The notes below the pieces were generated by a model that saw only the letters and a list, made by a program, of their open reading frames with translations, made no database searches and was not told where the DNA came from. 64,000 nt of DNA, taken from positions 141,858-205,857 of the IMG/VR virus record IMGVR_UViG_3300046170_000519; one strand, written 5' to 3'. Shown one piece after another: positions 28,305 to 37,369 of this stretch. Positions within the stretch are counted from its first letter, which is position 1, and each line of letters starts with the position of its first letter. This stretch comes from a virus. Both the position numbers and the translations under genes were made by a program.

Positions 28305-30974
28305 TTAACTTATTGTTATAGAATAAACACCTCCGTTAAGATTTACGGTTTGACCCTCTAGCATCTTTACCATGTCTTCTACACTGGTGAATTCTGGGTA
28401 ATATGTATCTTTAGGTTGGAATGGGGAGTAATATGATTTGAGCATCATACCTTCAACATACAAATGGTTTTCTACCGAAATAACCGTTTCTGCTTGTACG
28501 AATCTAGGGCCTGAAGAAAAGAAAGAATTCCATTGTCCAGGATCGCTAGTCCATTCTAGTATAAAAGTCGAATCTGGTACAAGATAACGTACATATAAAC
28601 CACCAGCATCTTCTTCAACAGTAAGACCTGATAGTTTTGTTACCATGTCTTCTACACTAGCGAATTCTGAATAATATGTATCTTTAGGTTGGAATGGGGA
28701 ATAATATGATTTGAGCATCATACCTTCAACATACAAATGGTTTTCTACCGAAATAACCGTTCCTGCTTGTACGAATCTAGGGCCTGAGGAAAAGAAAGAA
28801 TTCCATTGTCCAGGATCGCTAGTCCATTCTAAATAAAACTTTTTCAATCTAGGAGCTGGCGTTTCAGTTTCTGTTTGAGTAAATGTTTCGGTAGTTGTTG
28901 GTGTTGGGATGATGCTGTTTACATTAACTAATATAATTGTGCTCTGATTAGGGCCTGTAAGCTCTCCTATCCAGCATTCTCCTCCATAAGTATATTTTAT
29001 TGAACCATTAGAAACACCAAATGAAAGAGTTACATATCCTGTAAAGGTTGGATTTTGAACAGAGTCTTGAATGAAATAAGATCTATTCGTTGTATCTGAT
29101 ACATCTAAATGGTAAAAGCAAAGAGTGCCTCCATTATCAAAACCATTTACATTAAAACCTGTATCCGCCGAAAATTGTGATCCCGTAGTTCTTGCTTGAA
29201 TATCCCCAAACCCATCACAGCAATTAGGCTCAGAAGTTTGTGTTTCTGTTTCAGTCCCTGTTTGGGTTAAAGTAAATGAGCCTGTCTCTGTTTGTGTTTC
29301 TGTATCAGTCTGAGTTTGCGTTTCTGTCTCAGTTTGGGTTTGTGTTTCTGTTTCGGTCTGAGTCTGAGTATGAGTTTCTGTTTCAGTCTGAGTCTGAGTG
29401 CCAGTTTCTGTTTCAGTCTCTGTATCAGTCTGAGTTTGCGTTTCTGTCTCAGTTTGGGTTTGTGTTTCTGTTTCGGTCTGAGTGTGAGTATGAGTTTTTG
29501 TTTCAGTCTGAGTCTGAGTGCCAGTTTCTGTTTCAGTCTCTGTAGTCGTCTGAGTTTCTGTCTCTGTCTCAGTCTGGGTTTGCGTTTCTGTCTCAGTTTG
29601 AGTTTGCGTTTCTGTTTCTGTCTCAGTTTGAGTTTGTGTTTCTGTCTCGGTCTGAGTCTGAGTTTGTGTTTCAGTCTGAGTCTGAGTTTCTGTTTCTGTT
29701 TGGGTAAATGTATTTGTCTGAGTTTGAGTATCTGTTTGGGTCTGAGTGCCAGTTTCTGTTTCAGTCTCTGTAGTCGTCTGAGTTTCTGTCCCTGTCTCAG
29801 TCTGAGTTTGCGTTTCTGTCTCAGTTTGGGTTTGTGTTTCTGTTTCAGTCTGAGTCTGAGTTTGTGTTTCTGTATCTGTATGGGTCTGAGTTTCTGTCTC
29901 GGTCTGAGTCTGAGTCTCTGTTTGAGTCTGAGTACCAGTTTCTGTTTCAGTAAATGTGTTTGTCTGAGTTTCTGTCTCGGTTTGAGTTTGCGTTTCTGTT
30001 TCTGTCTCGGTTTGAGTTTGCGTTTCTGTTTCAGTCTGAGTCTGAGTTTGTGTTTCTGTTTCAGTCTGAGTCTGAGTTTCTGTTTCTGTTTGGGTAAATG
30101 TATTTGTCTGAGTTTGAGTATCTGTTTGGGTCTGAGTGCCAGTTTCTGTCTCTGTTTCTGTTTCGGTCTGAGTCTGAGTTTCTGTATCTGTTTCCGTAAA
30201 TGTATTTGTCTGAGTTTGAGTTTCTGTCTCTGTTTGGGTTTGGGTTTCGGTTTGGGTAAAAGAACCTGTTTCAGTTTTTGTTTCTGTTCTTGTATTAGTA
30301 AATGTATTAGTATAAGTTTGGCTGTTTGTCGCAGTTTCGGTTTGGGTATCTGTATTTGTTTTAGTATGAGTTTGAGTCTCTGTTTCTGTATTAGTATCAG
30401 TTATTGTTGAAGTTTGAGTTGTTGTGTAAGACCCTGTTTCGGTTTGAGTTGGTGTTTCAGTTTCTGTTCTGGTTTGAGTTTGCGTGAATGAACCTGTTTC
30501 GGTTTGAGTCTCTGTAAATGAACCTGTTTCGGTTTCAGTTTCTGTATTTGAGGGAGTTTCCGTCGGGTTTGTTTCTGTTATAGTTGGTGATTTAGGTATT
30601 GAGTCTATTAGGAAATCAGGTTTATATATAGGATTATGGCAATGAGAAACAGTAAAATCACAACTAGAACTATTTACTTGAATTTTTAAAAAATTAAAAT
30701 TAAAAATTTGTTGATAATTTAATGTGTCTGAAGATTTTGAAGAAACCTCAAGGCTATAAATCTTTACCCAAGATTTTAAATTGATATCATTTGATACATA
30801 TATCGATATATCACTAGGAGAATCAGATTTATTATTTAAAAAAAGTGTAAAAGAATGAGTTAAATGCTTAGATATATCATAGTTTATAGACTCCGAAGAG
30901 CCTGAATCAGTAGGAAGCAATGAACCCGAAAATTCATAGCTAACTGATAGTGTTTTATTTAACTCAGACCTCAT
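28305..30974 (-). CDS. TET-stalk fibre protein with duplicated C-terminal domain, 889 aa
   Basis: The head (about residues 1-122) is a beta-rich domain unlike the heads of the two downstream fibre genes. The stalk (about 125-583) is alternating Thr with more varied partners (E, Q, N, D, H, G, K). A middle domain (about 585-690) starts EPNCCDGFGDIQ. A short Thr linker (about 690-705) leads to two tandem copies of a 91-residue module beginning LEWTSDPGQWNSFFSSGP, with VENHLYVEGMMLKSYYSP in each. The module may bind carbohydrate or protein; I do not recognise the family. ATG at 30,974 is the first gene after the sugar island, separated from it by a 75-nt gap with a perfect hairpin. Confidence 0.65.
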   Translation of the reverse strand: MRSELNKTLSVSYEFSGSLLPTDSGSSESINYDISKHLTHSFTLFLNNKSDSPSDISIYVSNDINLKSWVKIYSLEVSSKSSDTLNYQQIFNFNFLKIQVNSSSCDFTVSHCHNPIYKPDFLIDSIPKSPTITETNPTETPSNTETETETGSFTETQTETGSFTQTQTRTETETPTQTETGSYTTTQTSTITDTNTETETQTHTKTNTDTQTETATNSQTYTNTFTNTRTETKTETGSFTQTETQTQTETETQTQTNTFTETDTETQTQTETETETETGTQTQTDTQTQTNTFTQTETETQTQTETETQTQTQTETETQTQTETETETQTQTETETQTNTFTETETGTQTQTETQTQTETETQTHTDTETQTQTQTETETQTQTETETQTQTETGTETQTTTETETETGTQTQTDTQTQTNTFTQTETETQTQTETQTQTQTETETQTQTETETETQTQTETETQTQTETETETQTTTETETETGTQTQTETKTHTHTQTETETQTQTETETQTQTDTETETETGTQTQTETETHTQTQTETETQTQTETETQTQTDTETQTETGSFTLTQTGTETETQTSEPNCCDGFGDIQARTTGSQFSADTGFNVNGFDNGGTLCFYHLDVSDTTNRSYFIQDSVQNPTFTGYVTLSFGVSNGSIKYTYGGECWIGELTGPNQSTIILVNVNSIIPTPTTTETFTQTETETPAPRLKKFYLEWTSDPGQWNSFFSSGPRFVQAGTVISVENHLYVEGMMLKSYYSPFQPKDTYYSEFASVEDMVTKLSGLTVEEDAGGLYVRYLVPDSTFILEWTSDPGQWNSFFSSGPRFVQAETVISVENHLYVEGMMLKSYYSPFQPKDTYYPEFTSVEDMVKMLEGQTVNLNGGVYSITIS
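28308..28837 (-). repeat. Tandem 273-bp duplication coding two 91-aa modules
   Basis: The two copies are offset by exactly 273 bp (for example ccattcta at 28,551 and 28,824) and differ at only a handful of bases, several silent. The high DNA identity shows a recent domain duplication in the fibre tip. Outer ends are approximate. Confidence 0.85.
29301..29540 (-). repeat. Two tandem 120-bp units in fibre stalk
   Basis: tgtatcagtctgagtttgcg recurs at 29,301 and 29,421, and the following 100 bases match with few changes. The unit is 40 codons, so frame is kept. Confidence 0.7.
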
Positions 30975-30985
30975 AATAAACTAAT

Positions 30986-31012
30986 AAAAGTATTTTACAC
31001 GAAAATACTTTT
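30986..31012. promoter_or_regulatory. Perfect 11-bp hairpin between sugar island and fibre block
   Basis: AAAAGTATTTT and AAAATACTTTT pair perfectly around the loop ACACG. It lies 12 nt upstream of the ATG of the 889-aa fibre gene and 38 nt after the end of the GDP-fucose synthase-like gene. The stem has only two G-C-type positions, so it is weak as an intrinsic terminator, but it separates two functional blocks. It could be a weak bidirectional terminator, an RNA-processing site or an operator. Confidence 0.45.
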
Positions 31013-31049
31013 AGAAGCCGATTTTATATAAAAAAAGTTACATTTTAGA

Positions 31050-31982
31050 TTACTCTCTAAGGTCTGCTGATGATTTATTACTCAAATACCAGTTTATTGT
31101 TTGCTCAAGACCTTCCTCAAAAGAAATGGGATGAAAGTCTGGGAAAATAATTTTCATTTTTGAGACATCTAACACTTTTCTTTGTACTCCATTTGGTTTT
31201 GATGTATCCCATTTCAAATCTCCTTTGTATTTTATAAATTTAGCAGTTAAATCAGCAAGTTCTTTGATTGATGTCCCAATACCTGTCCCGATGTTTACAG
31301 GATCTAGATCGTGATCAACATTTACAGACATAGAAATAACCTTGGCAGCATCCTTAACGTGTAAAAATTCTCTAACAGGACTTCCATCACCCCAATTAGT
31401 AATTTCGGGTTCATTTATTTGATCAGAAAACCTTTTTATTAAAGCTGATACTACATGAGCTCGATATTCTTGAAATACATCGTGTTCTCCGTATAAGTTA
31501 GTAAGCACTAGGTGGTTTCCTAATAATCCATATTGTTGATAATAAGATTTTTGAGCTATTAATTGAATTTTTTTTGAAGAGCCGTAGCCGATAACAGAAT
31601 CGTGCATGGGGCCATTCCAAAAATCTTTTTCTTTCATATCTCCTTCGACGTGACCTGGGTAAGCACAGGCAGAACCTACAGCAACAACTTTATTAACATC
31701 GTTTTTTGCCGCAGCCTCATAAATATTAGCTGTCATTAAAGTGTTATTCCTGAAGAGGTTAGCGGGCTCTTCGACATTAATGTTTAATCCGCCATAATAT
31801 GCAGCCGAATGAATTATGACTTCTGGCTTATGTTTTTTAATATAATTAAAAGTTGAATTATAATCATAAAGATTAAACTCAGAGCTTCTTGGAGCAAGGA
31901 CTTCGAATTTTTTTTCGCACTCGCTAACGATTTGCCTCCCCAGAAAACCTGAACCGCCTGTAACTAATATTTTTTTATACAT
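31050..31982 (-). CDS. fcl: GDP-L-fucose synthase-like NAD(P)-dependent epimerase/reductase
   Basis: This 310-aa protein is an extended SDR enzyme, close to the usual length of about 310-320. It has the Rossmann glycine motif GGSGFLG at the N-terminus, Ser104 in GSACAYPG, and the catalytic pair Tyr133/Lys137 in YGSSK, all at spacings matching GDP-fucose synthases. The family converts GDP-4-keto-6-deoxymannose to GDP-L-fucose in the cytosol. The GDP-mannose 4,6-dehydratase needed to make its substrate is not in this window and may lie elsewhere or come from the host. The start overlaps the end of the upstream epimerase gene by 8 nt, indicating translational coupling. A related 4-keto-sugar epimerase/reductase is possible; GDP-fucose synthase is the best fit. 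Confidence 0.8.
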   Translation of the reverse strand: MYKKILVTGGSGFLGRQIVSECEKKFEVLAPRSSEFNLYDYNSTFNYIKKHKPEVIIHSAAYYGGLNINVEEPANLFRNNTLMTANIYEAAAKNDVNKVVAVGSACAYPGHVEGDMKEKDFWNGPMHDSVIGYGSSKKIQLIAQKSYYQQYGLLGNHLVLTNLYGEHDVFQEYRAHVVSALIKRFSDQINEPEITNWGDGSPVREFLHVKDAAKVISMSVNVDHDLDPVNIGTGIGTSIKELADLTAKFIKYKGDLKWDTSKPNGVQRKVLDVSKMKIIFPDFHPISFEEGLEQTINWYLSNKSSADLRE

Positions 31983-32907
31983 TTTTATATTTACTCCTAC
32001 TATCTAAAGCTGGAACAGCTTGAATTAATTCGTTAATACCTTCTTCTATAGTTTTTTTAATATTAAATCCTATATTATTTATTTTCTTATAAGACACTTC
32101 ATAATTCCTTTTATCTTCATCTTCTCCAAACTCCGCAAAATGAAGATAGTAATCTACTTTGTCTTTTATCATCAAAGCTATTTCTTCTTTACTAAAGTTA
32201 TTAAAATCTCCCCCAACATTATAAGTATTATTCTTCATAATATCATAATTCTCTATAGCATAAACTATACTATCAGCCATATCATCTACATGAATAAAAG
32301 TTCTTTTGAAGCTTTTTTCAAACATAACAAGAGTTTTGTTATTAATAGCCTGATAGACAAAATCATTAATAAGAAGATCTAATCTCATCCTTGGAGACAA
32401 ACCAAAAGCTGTGGCAAAACGATAAGCTACGGCACCATTTTCATTTAAAAAAATATTTTCAGCTTCAGTTTTAGTTGTTCCATATAAACTTATAGGGTTT
32501 AAAGGAGTTTCTTCAGTGCAAATTTCATTTTCAATAACTCCATAGTTAGACCCTGTTGAAGCATATACAGTTCCTTGATCTTTGGATAATAAGGACGATA
32601 TTAATTTAGAAGAGTCTACGTTAACTGTTTTTGCTAAATCTGGATTCTTTCTGCAAGCTGGAAACCCAACAATAGCCGCCAAATGTATAACAAATTCAAA
32701 GTTATGAACTAAGTTTTTCATTAAAGTTTCATCTCTAGCATCTCCTTTGATGAATTTAAACTTTTTATTTTTAAAAAAGGGGATAATTGTATGACCATTG
32801 TCGTACATCAAATTATCGACAACACAGACCTTAAACCCTTTTTCTAATAATTTGGGAACTAAAACAGAACCCACGTATCCAGCACCTCCAGTAACTAAAA
32901 TTTTCAT
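31975..32907 (-). CDS. NAD-dependent nucleotide-sugar epimerase/dehydratase
   Basis: This is a 310-aa extended SDR protein. It starts MKILVTGGAGYVGS (NAD-binding), has an HLAA strand and the catalytic Tyr142/Lys146 in YGTTK, with the expected Ser/Thr run (ASTGSNYG) upstream. The family includes UDP-glucose 4-epimerase and UDP-glucuronate epimerases or decarboxylases; the substrate cannot be fixed from sequence alone. The gene is translationally coupled to the GDP-fucose synthase-like gene by an 8-nt overlap, and glycosyltransferase-like genes lie upstream. Together they form a nucleotide-sugar pathway for surface or virion glycan synthesis. Confidence 0.8.
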   Translation of the reverse strand: MKILVTGGAGYVGSVLVPKLLEKGFKVCVVDNLMYDNGHTIIPFFKNKKFKFIKGDARDETLMKNLVHNFEFVIHLAAIVGFPACRKNPDLAKTVNVDSSKLISSLLSKDQGTVYASTGSNYGVIENEICTEETPLNPISLYGTTKTEAENIFLNENGAVAYRFATAFGLSPRMRLDLLINDFVYQAINNKTLVMFEKSFKRTFIHVDDMADSIVYAIENYDIMKNNTYNVGGDFNNFSKEEIALMIKDKVDYYLHFAEFGEDEDKRNYEVSYKKINNIGFNIKKTIEEGINELIQAVPALDSRSKYKNV

Positions 32908-32953
32908 AATATGTTTATTATGAATAGTAAATTACTTTTACTAAAAATCTAAA

Positions 32954-33730
32954 CTAATAATTAAAAAAATTACTTTTATAAAGAGGTGAATTTAGTTTTT
33001 CATCTAAATTAGAGCTATGATACTGGTGGTAGAAGTCGAAATTTAACTTTAGACCTAAATTGTAAACAGGGTTATGAGCGCATAAAGAATTTATAAAATT
33101 GATATCAATGTATTTTTTAAATATTAAATCTTCATTCAAAAAACTTCTTTGATTGATAAGAGATTTATTGAAAATAAATATTCCTCTAGCTGAACCAAAG
33201 AAAGGGCAAATATTATTTCTATAAAAACAATTATAGGCATAGTGAGGTTGATTAATTACAAACTCATTTATGTCGTCACTTAAAACATGTTTTATTGGAT
33301 CTTTCGATTGTAATTCGTCTAAAGATCTAGATTGGGAATAAGCGAGATTAGGTAGCTTGCTCGAAGAAAAAAACCAGTCAAAGAAAGATATTCCAGGAAT
33401 TGTGTCTTGGTCAATTTTTAATATAAAATTAAAAGAGCAGTGATCTATGCAAAAGTTTAATGCATGTGGTATTGAAAAAACTGACTCTTTACAAAATTTT
33501 TTTGAAGGAGTTAATATTTTAATAAAATCTTTTTTTTTGTATAGATTAATTGATTCAATAATAGGAGTTTCTGAGAAGTAGTCACAAACTATAATCTCTA
33601 CTCGATTGATTAAATTTAATTTTTCTATAAAAAAAGTAATACAATTTAATGTATTTGTTAATCTTTTAAGCGAAGATCCTTTATAGAAATCATTTCTTGA
33701 GCAAAGAATAATGCTTAATTTTTCGTTCAT
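32954..33730 (-). CDS. GT-A type glycosyltransferase (family 2-like)
   Basis: This 258-aa protein begins with the strand MNEKLSIILCSRND, followed by a helix and EIIVCDYFSETP, the usual start of a nucleotide-sugar-binding GT-A fold. Asp107-Gln-Asp109 in FILKIDQDTIPG is a DxD motif that would bind the metal and the sugar nucleotide. At 258 aa it matches a single catalytic domain with no membrane anchor. It would transfer an activated sugar to an acceptor in the host cytosol. Next to sugar-activation genes and Thr-rich fibre genes, it is a candidate for fibre glycosylation, though modification of DNA or host surface glycan cannot be excluded. The gene lies 2 nt after the small unknown gene upstream. 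Confidence 0.7.
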   Translation of the reverse strand: MNEKLSIILCSRNDFYKGSSLKRLTNTLNCITFFIEKLNLINRVEIIVCDYFSETPIIESINLYKKKDFIKILTPSKKFCKESVFSIPHALNFCIDHCSFNFILKIDQDTIPGISFFDWFFSSSKLPNLAYSQSRSLDELQSKDPIKHVLSDDINEFVINQPHYAYNCFYRNNICPFFGSARGIFIFNKSLINQRSFLNEDLIFKKYIDINFINSLCAHNPVYNLGLKLNFDFYHQYHSSNLDEKLNSPLYKSNFFNY

Positions 33731-33732
33731 GA

Positions 33733-34092
33733 TTAAATAAAGTTTGATATATGATCACTACTAAAAGAAAAATAAAAAGAATCTTCATTTAAATAGTAAG
33801 TATTTTTGAAATTAAATGGCAAACTTTTATCACTTTTATAAATTATAACATGATTCAGGAGATTAACAGGTAATTCATAATCTTTAGATGATCTTATATT
33901 TTTAAAAATTTTTTTTAAAAAAACCTCATGATCAGAACTTAAACTTATTAAATAAAAAATAGAATTATTTAATAGCAAGCTACATTTGTTCATTTGAGCT
34001 ACTAAAGTATTAGTTAAATGAATAGGTAATTGAGGTGCATAAATACCCACACAAAATTTATTGTTTTTTTTAATTGAATTATATACGCTCAA
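33733..34092 (-). CDS. Small protein of unknown function in glycosyltransferase cluster
   Basis: This 119-aa protein is not recognised. The start is TTG at 34,092, which overlaps the TGA stop of the upstream gene in a TTGA arrangement. That overlap is good evidence for both the unusual start and translational coupling. The sequence is rich in Asn, Lys, Ser and Tyr, has a beta-alpha pattern (FCVGIYAPQLPIHLTNTLVA) and no membrane segment. It may be a fragment or small accessory domain of a glycosyltransferase, because it is sandwiched between two such genes, but no motif proves this. Confidence 0.5.
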   Translation of the reverse strand: MSVYNSIKKNNKFCVGIYAPQLPIHLTNTLVAQMNKCSLLLNNSIFYLISLSSDHEVFLKKIFKNIRSSKDYELPVNLLNHVIIYKSDKSLPFNFKNTYYLNEDSFYFSFSSDHISNFI

Positions 34093-34775
34093 GATTTTTT
34101 ATGAAGAATTTTTGTATTGGGATATAAACTAATAACCTCATCTAAAGTTTTTTTTGAATCAATAGGGTCGCTTATGTTGACGATAAAGTCTGTATTAATA
34201 AAATTATTATAATAATCTTTATCATTTTTGCAAGATTCATAAATCGCAACATCAAAACTTAAATAACTTAATCCATGAGAGACTTTTCTAAGTAAAAATT
34301 TTTCAGATTTATCTAATATTTTTTTTAATTGTTTAGAGTTTTTATAAATAGCAACTCCATTTAAATGCTCTCGATAACTTAAGTTTTTATGATATACATT
34401 ATCGCCTTTATATTTTGATCCTGCTATAATAAAATTATTATTATTTACAAAAATTAAAAAAGTAGAGATCCACCCGTCTATTAACTCAACATCTGTTTCT
34501 AATAGTAGAAAACTTTTGTATTTTATTGGGTAATCAATTAAGTAGTTTAATGATTCAAAGAAAAGAATATTAGGGCCAGATGTTAAACTATAAGGAGTTA
34601 TTTCCGTCGGATTAAAAGGGTGAAAACTTTTATCATAAACATCTTCCGAGCTATTTAAATTTAAATTTACAAAATATATATTAAAATTATACTTTAACTT
34701 TTTTTCTTTTATATATTTCTCAAAGCTTTTGCTTGAAGCATTTACAAAAATAAAAAAATCAAATACATCACGCAA
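34089..34775 (-). CDS. Glycosyltransferase-like protein, N-terminus probably longer
   Basis: The given start (TTG at 34,775) yields 228 aa. The core has LLLETDVELIDGW (about residue 90 on, an ExD type nucleotide-sugar/metal site), HLNGVAIY (about 135) and SFDVAIYES (about 170). This order is seen in phage glycosyltransferase-like proteins that act as GT-A enzymes. The frame stays open upstream to a stop at 34,878-34,880, and the extra codons read as sensible protein (NCIFLLCTLKEYKNGSLENF). The true N-terminus is therefore likely near 34,875, using a rare AUU or AUA start, or a TTG that needs a frameshift in a run of ten A. The gene ends in a TTGA overlap with the next gene. Function is by pattern; the donor sugar is unknown. 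Confidence 0.55.
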   Translation of the reverse strand: MRDVFDFFIFVNASSKSFEKYIKEKKLKYNFNIYFVNLNLNSSEDVYDKSFHPFNPTEITPYSLTSGPNILFFESLNYLIDYPIKYKSFLLLETDVELIDGWISTFLIFVNNNNFIIAGSKYKGDNVYHKNLSYREHLNGVAIYKNSKQLKKILDKSEKFLLRKVSHGLSYLSFDVAIYESCKNDKDYYNNFINTDFIVNISDPIDSKKTLDEVISLYPNTKILHKKS

Positions 34776-34895
34776 ATTATTATTTATATTTTTTTTAAAA
34801 AAATTTTCTAAACTTCCATTTTTATACTCTTTTAAAGTGCAAAGTAAAAAAATGCAGTTATATATTTTATTTTTTTTTTATATTTTTTCAATATA

Positions 34896-37349
34896 TTACT
34901 GGCAGCTTTCACAAGATTCTCCTTTAGCTCTAGCCTCTAGGCTACAAGATTTAGGTTCAGATTTAGATTCACCTGTGGATTTTTCTACTTTACTAGCAGC
35001 TCTATTGCGTAAATAATATGTAGTTTTAAGTCCTAACTGCCAACACTTAAAGTAAATATCATTTAAATATTTTAAGGATGTTGTTTTGTTATAAAGGTTA
35101 AAACTTATAGCTTGATCAACCCACTTTTGACGAACAGAATTGATTTCTATTAATTTTAACATGTCTCTATCAAATGCAGTTTTATACTTATTTTTTAAAT
35201 CTTCTGGAATATTTTCGTTAGTTAGAGATAAATCACCATCAATGCTTTTTATGAATGAAGCTATTTCTGGATTCCAGAGACCTCTATCTTTCATATCATT
35301 GACAAAATGAGGATTAGTGATGTAGAAATTACCACTTTTATTTTCATAAACAAAAAGAACAGAAAAATTAGGTTCAATACTTTGCTCCACACCATTTATA
35401 TATCCTATGGTTGCGGTTGGAGCTATAGCCATTACATTTGAATTTCTCATACCATGCTTAGAAATATGACTCCTAACTTTTTCCCAATCTTTTAGATTTT
35501 CTGTAGATTTGTTTTTTTCTCCCCTGTATGACATTAAATTATTGAAAGAGTCAATAGGTAGAATATTTTTACTCCACAGTGATCCATTATAACTACTATA
35601 AGATCCTTTTTCTCTAGCTAAAAGGGAGCTGGCATAAATTGCATGACAGGAATAAAACTCAAAAAGTTTGTCGTTAAAACTCTTAGCTTCATCGCTGTCA
35701 ATTTGAATATTCATTTTATGTAAAACATCGTGTATTGACATCATTCCTAGGCCAATTGGTCTATGCTTTAAGTTGCTATTTTCAGCTTCTTTTGTTGGGT
35801 AGAAATTTAGATCAATTACATTATCAAGTATTCTAATAGCTGTATGTATTGTTGATTTTAATTTATTAAAATCGATGCAATAACCAGTTTTGCCATGAGT
35901 TGTTTTTTCTTTTAAATGATTTAATATATTGATAGAACCTAAATTGCAAACAGCTGTTTCTCCTATTTCTGTTTTTTCTCCCTGATTGTATTTTGATGGT
36001 TTTGTGTGTAGAGTAATTTCCGTGCAAAGATTTGAGCTATTGACCGCACCCTTATGTTGATTAGTGTATCGAATATTACAGGGGTCTTTAAATGTATTCC
36101 ATGGGTGAGATGTTTCAAAGAGAACTTTAAGCATTTTTTTCCAAAGATCTTTTGCGGGGATTATCCGATAATTTTTAATTAAACCTGCATCTGCCGCTTT
36201 GCATAACTCATCGTATCGAGTGTCAAACTGATCTCCGAAAAGATCATGCAAGGTTTTTCCGTCATCACCTTCTGTATCTTTTGGGTCAAAGAAATACCAA
36301 ACATCTTCTTTTTGGACCCTACGCATAAATTCATCAGGAATCCATGCTGCGGTATTCATGTCGTGACAGCGTAAGCGGTCGTCTCCTGTATTTCTCCTTA
36401 AGTTTAAAAAATCTTCAAAATCTAAATGCCATGGCTCTAAATAAGCACATCCAGCACCTGGGCGCTTCCCTCCTTGATTGACAGCAACTAAAAGGTCGTT
36501 GTATATTTTCAACCAAGGAACTAAACCGCTAGAAATACCATTAGTCCCTTCAATATGAGAACCTGTAGAACGAAATGGTGTTACATCAAGACCTAAGCCT
36601 CCAGCATATTTTGATTTGCGAGCTTCTTGCCAAGCACCGTCAAATATCCCATCAATACTATCATCAAAAGTATTTAAGTAGCAGGAACTAAGTTGAGAGT
36701 GAGTGGTTCCGCTATTAAAAAGAGTTGGGGTTGAGGGAGTGTACAAGAATTGACTAAACAAATTGTAAAATTCTATAGCTTTTTCGTTTTTATTTTTTTC
36801 GTTGATTGCTAGTCCCATTGCGACTCGCATCCAAAAACTTTGGGGAGCCTCCATGCATTTTTCATCCACCCTAATAAAATATCTGTCTGTTAAAATCTGT
36901 ATACCTAAATATTTAAAATCTAAATCTCTTCTAATTTTAATAGATTCAGCAAGCTTTTGTAAGTCGAAGTTTAGTAATTTTTCATCAAGCCTGTTTTCTT
37001 TTACTAGCTTTTTTGTATTTTGAATGAAACTTTTTCTATATTGTAATTTAAAAGTGTCTGAATCCACACCTTCTTTAAAAACTTCTTTATATAGATTATT
37101 TAATAATAATCTAGCCGCAGCAAAAGAGTAATTAGGCTCTTTTTCTATTTTTTCTCTAGCTGATAAAATCAAAGCTTGATCGATCTCTTTTGTTGTTATT
37201 TTGTCAAAAAGCTGTAATTGTGCATCTAGAACTATTTCGCTGGCAGATACATCGGTAATTCCTTCACAAGCTCTTTGCGAGCTTGCATTAATTTTATCTA
37301 CATGAAATTTTTCAAGCCTTCCGTTTCTTTTCTTTACTTTTATATTCAT
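34896..37349 (-). CDS. nrdA: Ribonucleoside-diphosphate reductase large subunit, class I
   Basis: This 817-aa protein reduces ribonucleotides to deoxyribonucleotides for phage DNA synthesis. Residues 1-95 form an ATP-cone regulatory domain (IKVKKRNGRLEKFHVDKIN). Key catalytic residues are all present: Cys223 (SSCYLN), the Asn440-x-Cys442-x-Glu444 triad (NLCTE), and Cys468 (VCNLGS). MAIAPTATIG and a C-terminal CESCQ redox pair are also there. Spacing matches E. coli NrdA almost residue for residue. The class I enzyme needs an NrdB radical subunit, which is not in this window. A promoter with TTGATT-17-TATCAT lies 20 nt upstream. The gene sits inside the sugar cluster, and the glycosyltransferase-like gene follows closely. 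Confidence 0.95.
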   Translation of the reverse strand: MNIKVKKRNGRLEKFHVDKINASSQRACEGITDVSASEIVLDAQLQLFDKITTKEIDQALILSAREKIEKEPNYSFAAARLLLNNLYKEVFKEGVDSDTFKLQYRKSFIQNTKKLVKENRLDEKLLNFDLQKLAESIKIRRDLDFKYLGIQILTDRYFIRVDEKCMEAPQSFWMRVAMGLAINEKNKNEKAIEFYNLFSQFLYTPSTPTLFNSGTTHSQLSSCYLNTFDDSIDGIFDGAWQEARKSKYAGGLGLDVTPFRSTGSHIEGTNGISSGLVPWLKIYNDLLVAVNQGGKRPGAGCAYLEPWHLDFEDFLNLRRNTGDDRLRCHDMNTAAWIPDEFMRRVQKEDVWYFFDPKDTEGDDGKTLHDLFGDQFDTRYDELCKAADAGLIKNYRIIPAKDLWKKMLKVLFETSHPWNTFKDPCNIRYTNQHKGAVNSSNLCTEITLHTKPSKYNQGEKTEIGETAVCNLGSINILNHLKEKTTHGKTGYCIDFNKLKSTIHTAIRILDNVIDLNFYPTKEAENSNLKHRPIGLGMMSIHDVLHKMNIQIDSDEAKSFNDKLFEFYSCHAIYASSLLAREKGSYSSYNGSLWSKNILPIDSFNNLMSYRGEKNKSTENLKDWEKVRSHISKHGMRNSNVMAIAPTATIGYINGVEQSIEPNFSVLFVYENKSGNFYITNPHFVNDMKDRGLWNPEIASFIKSIDGDLSLTNENIPEDLKNKYKTAFDRDMLKLIEINSVRQKWVDQAISFNLYNKTTSLKYLNDIYFKCWQLGLKTTYYLRNRAASKVEKSTGESKSEPKSCSLEARAKGESCESCQ

Positions 37350-37369
37350 ATAATTTTAGATATTTTGCA

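Noticed and set aside
30986-31012. Intrinsic terminator
   Set aside because: The stem is perfect but almost without G-C pairs, and the U-tract is short on either strand; termination is not shown by sequence alone.
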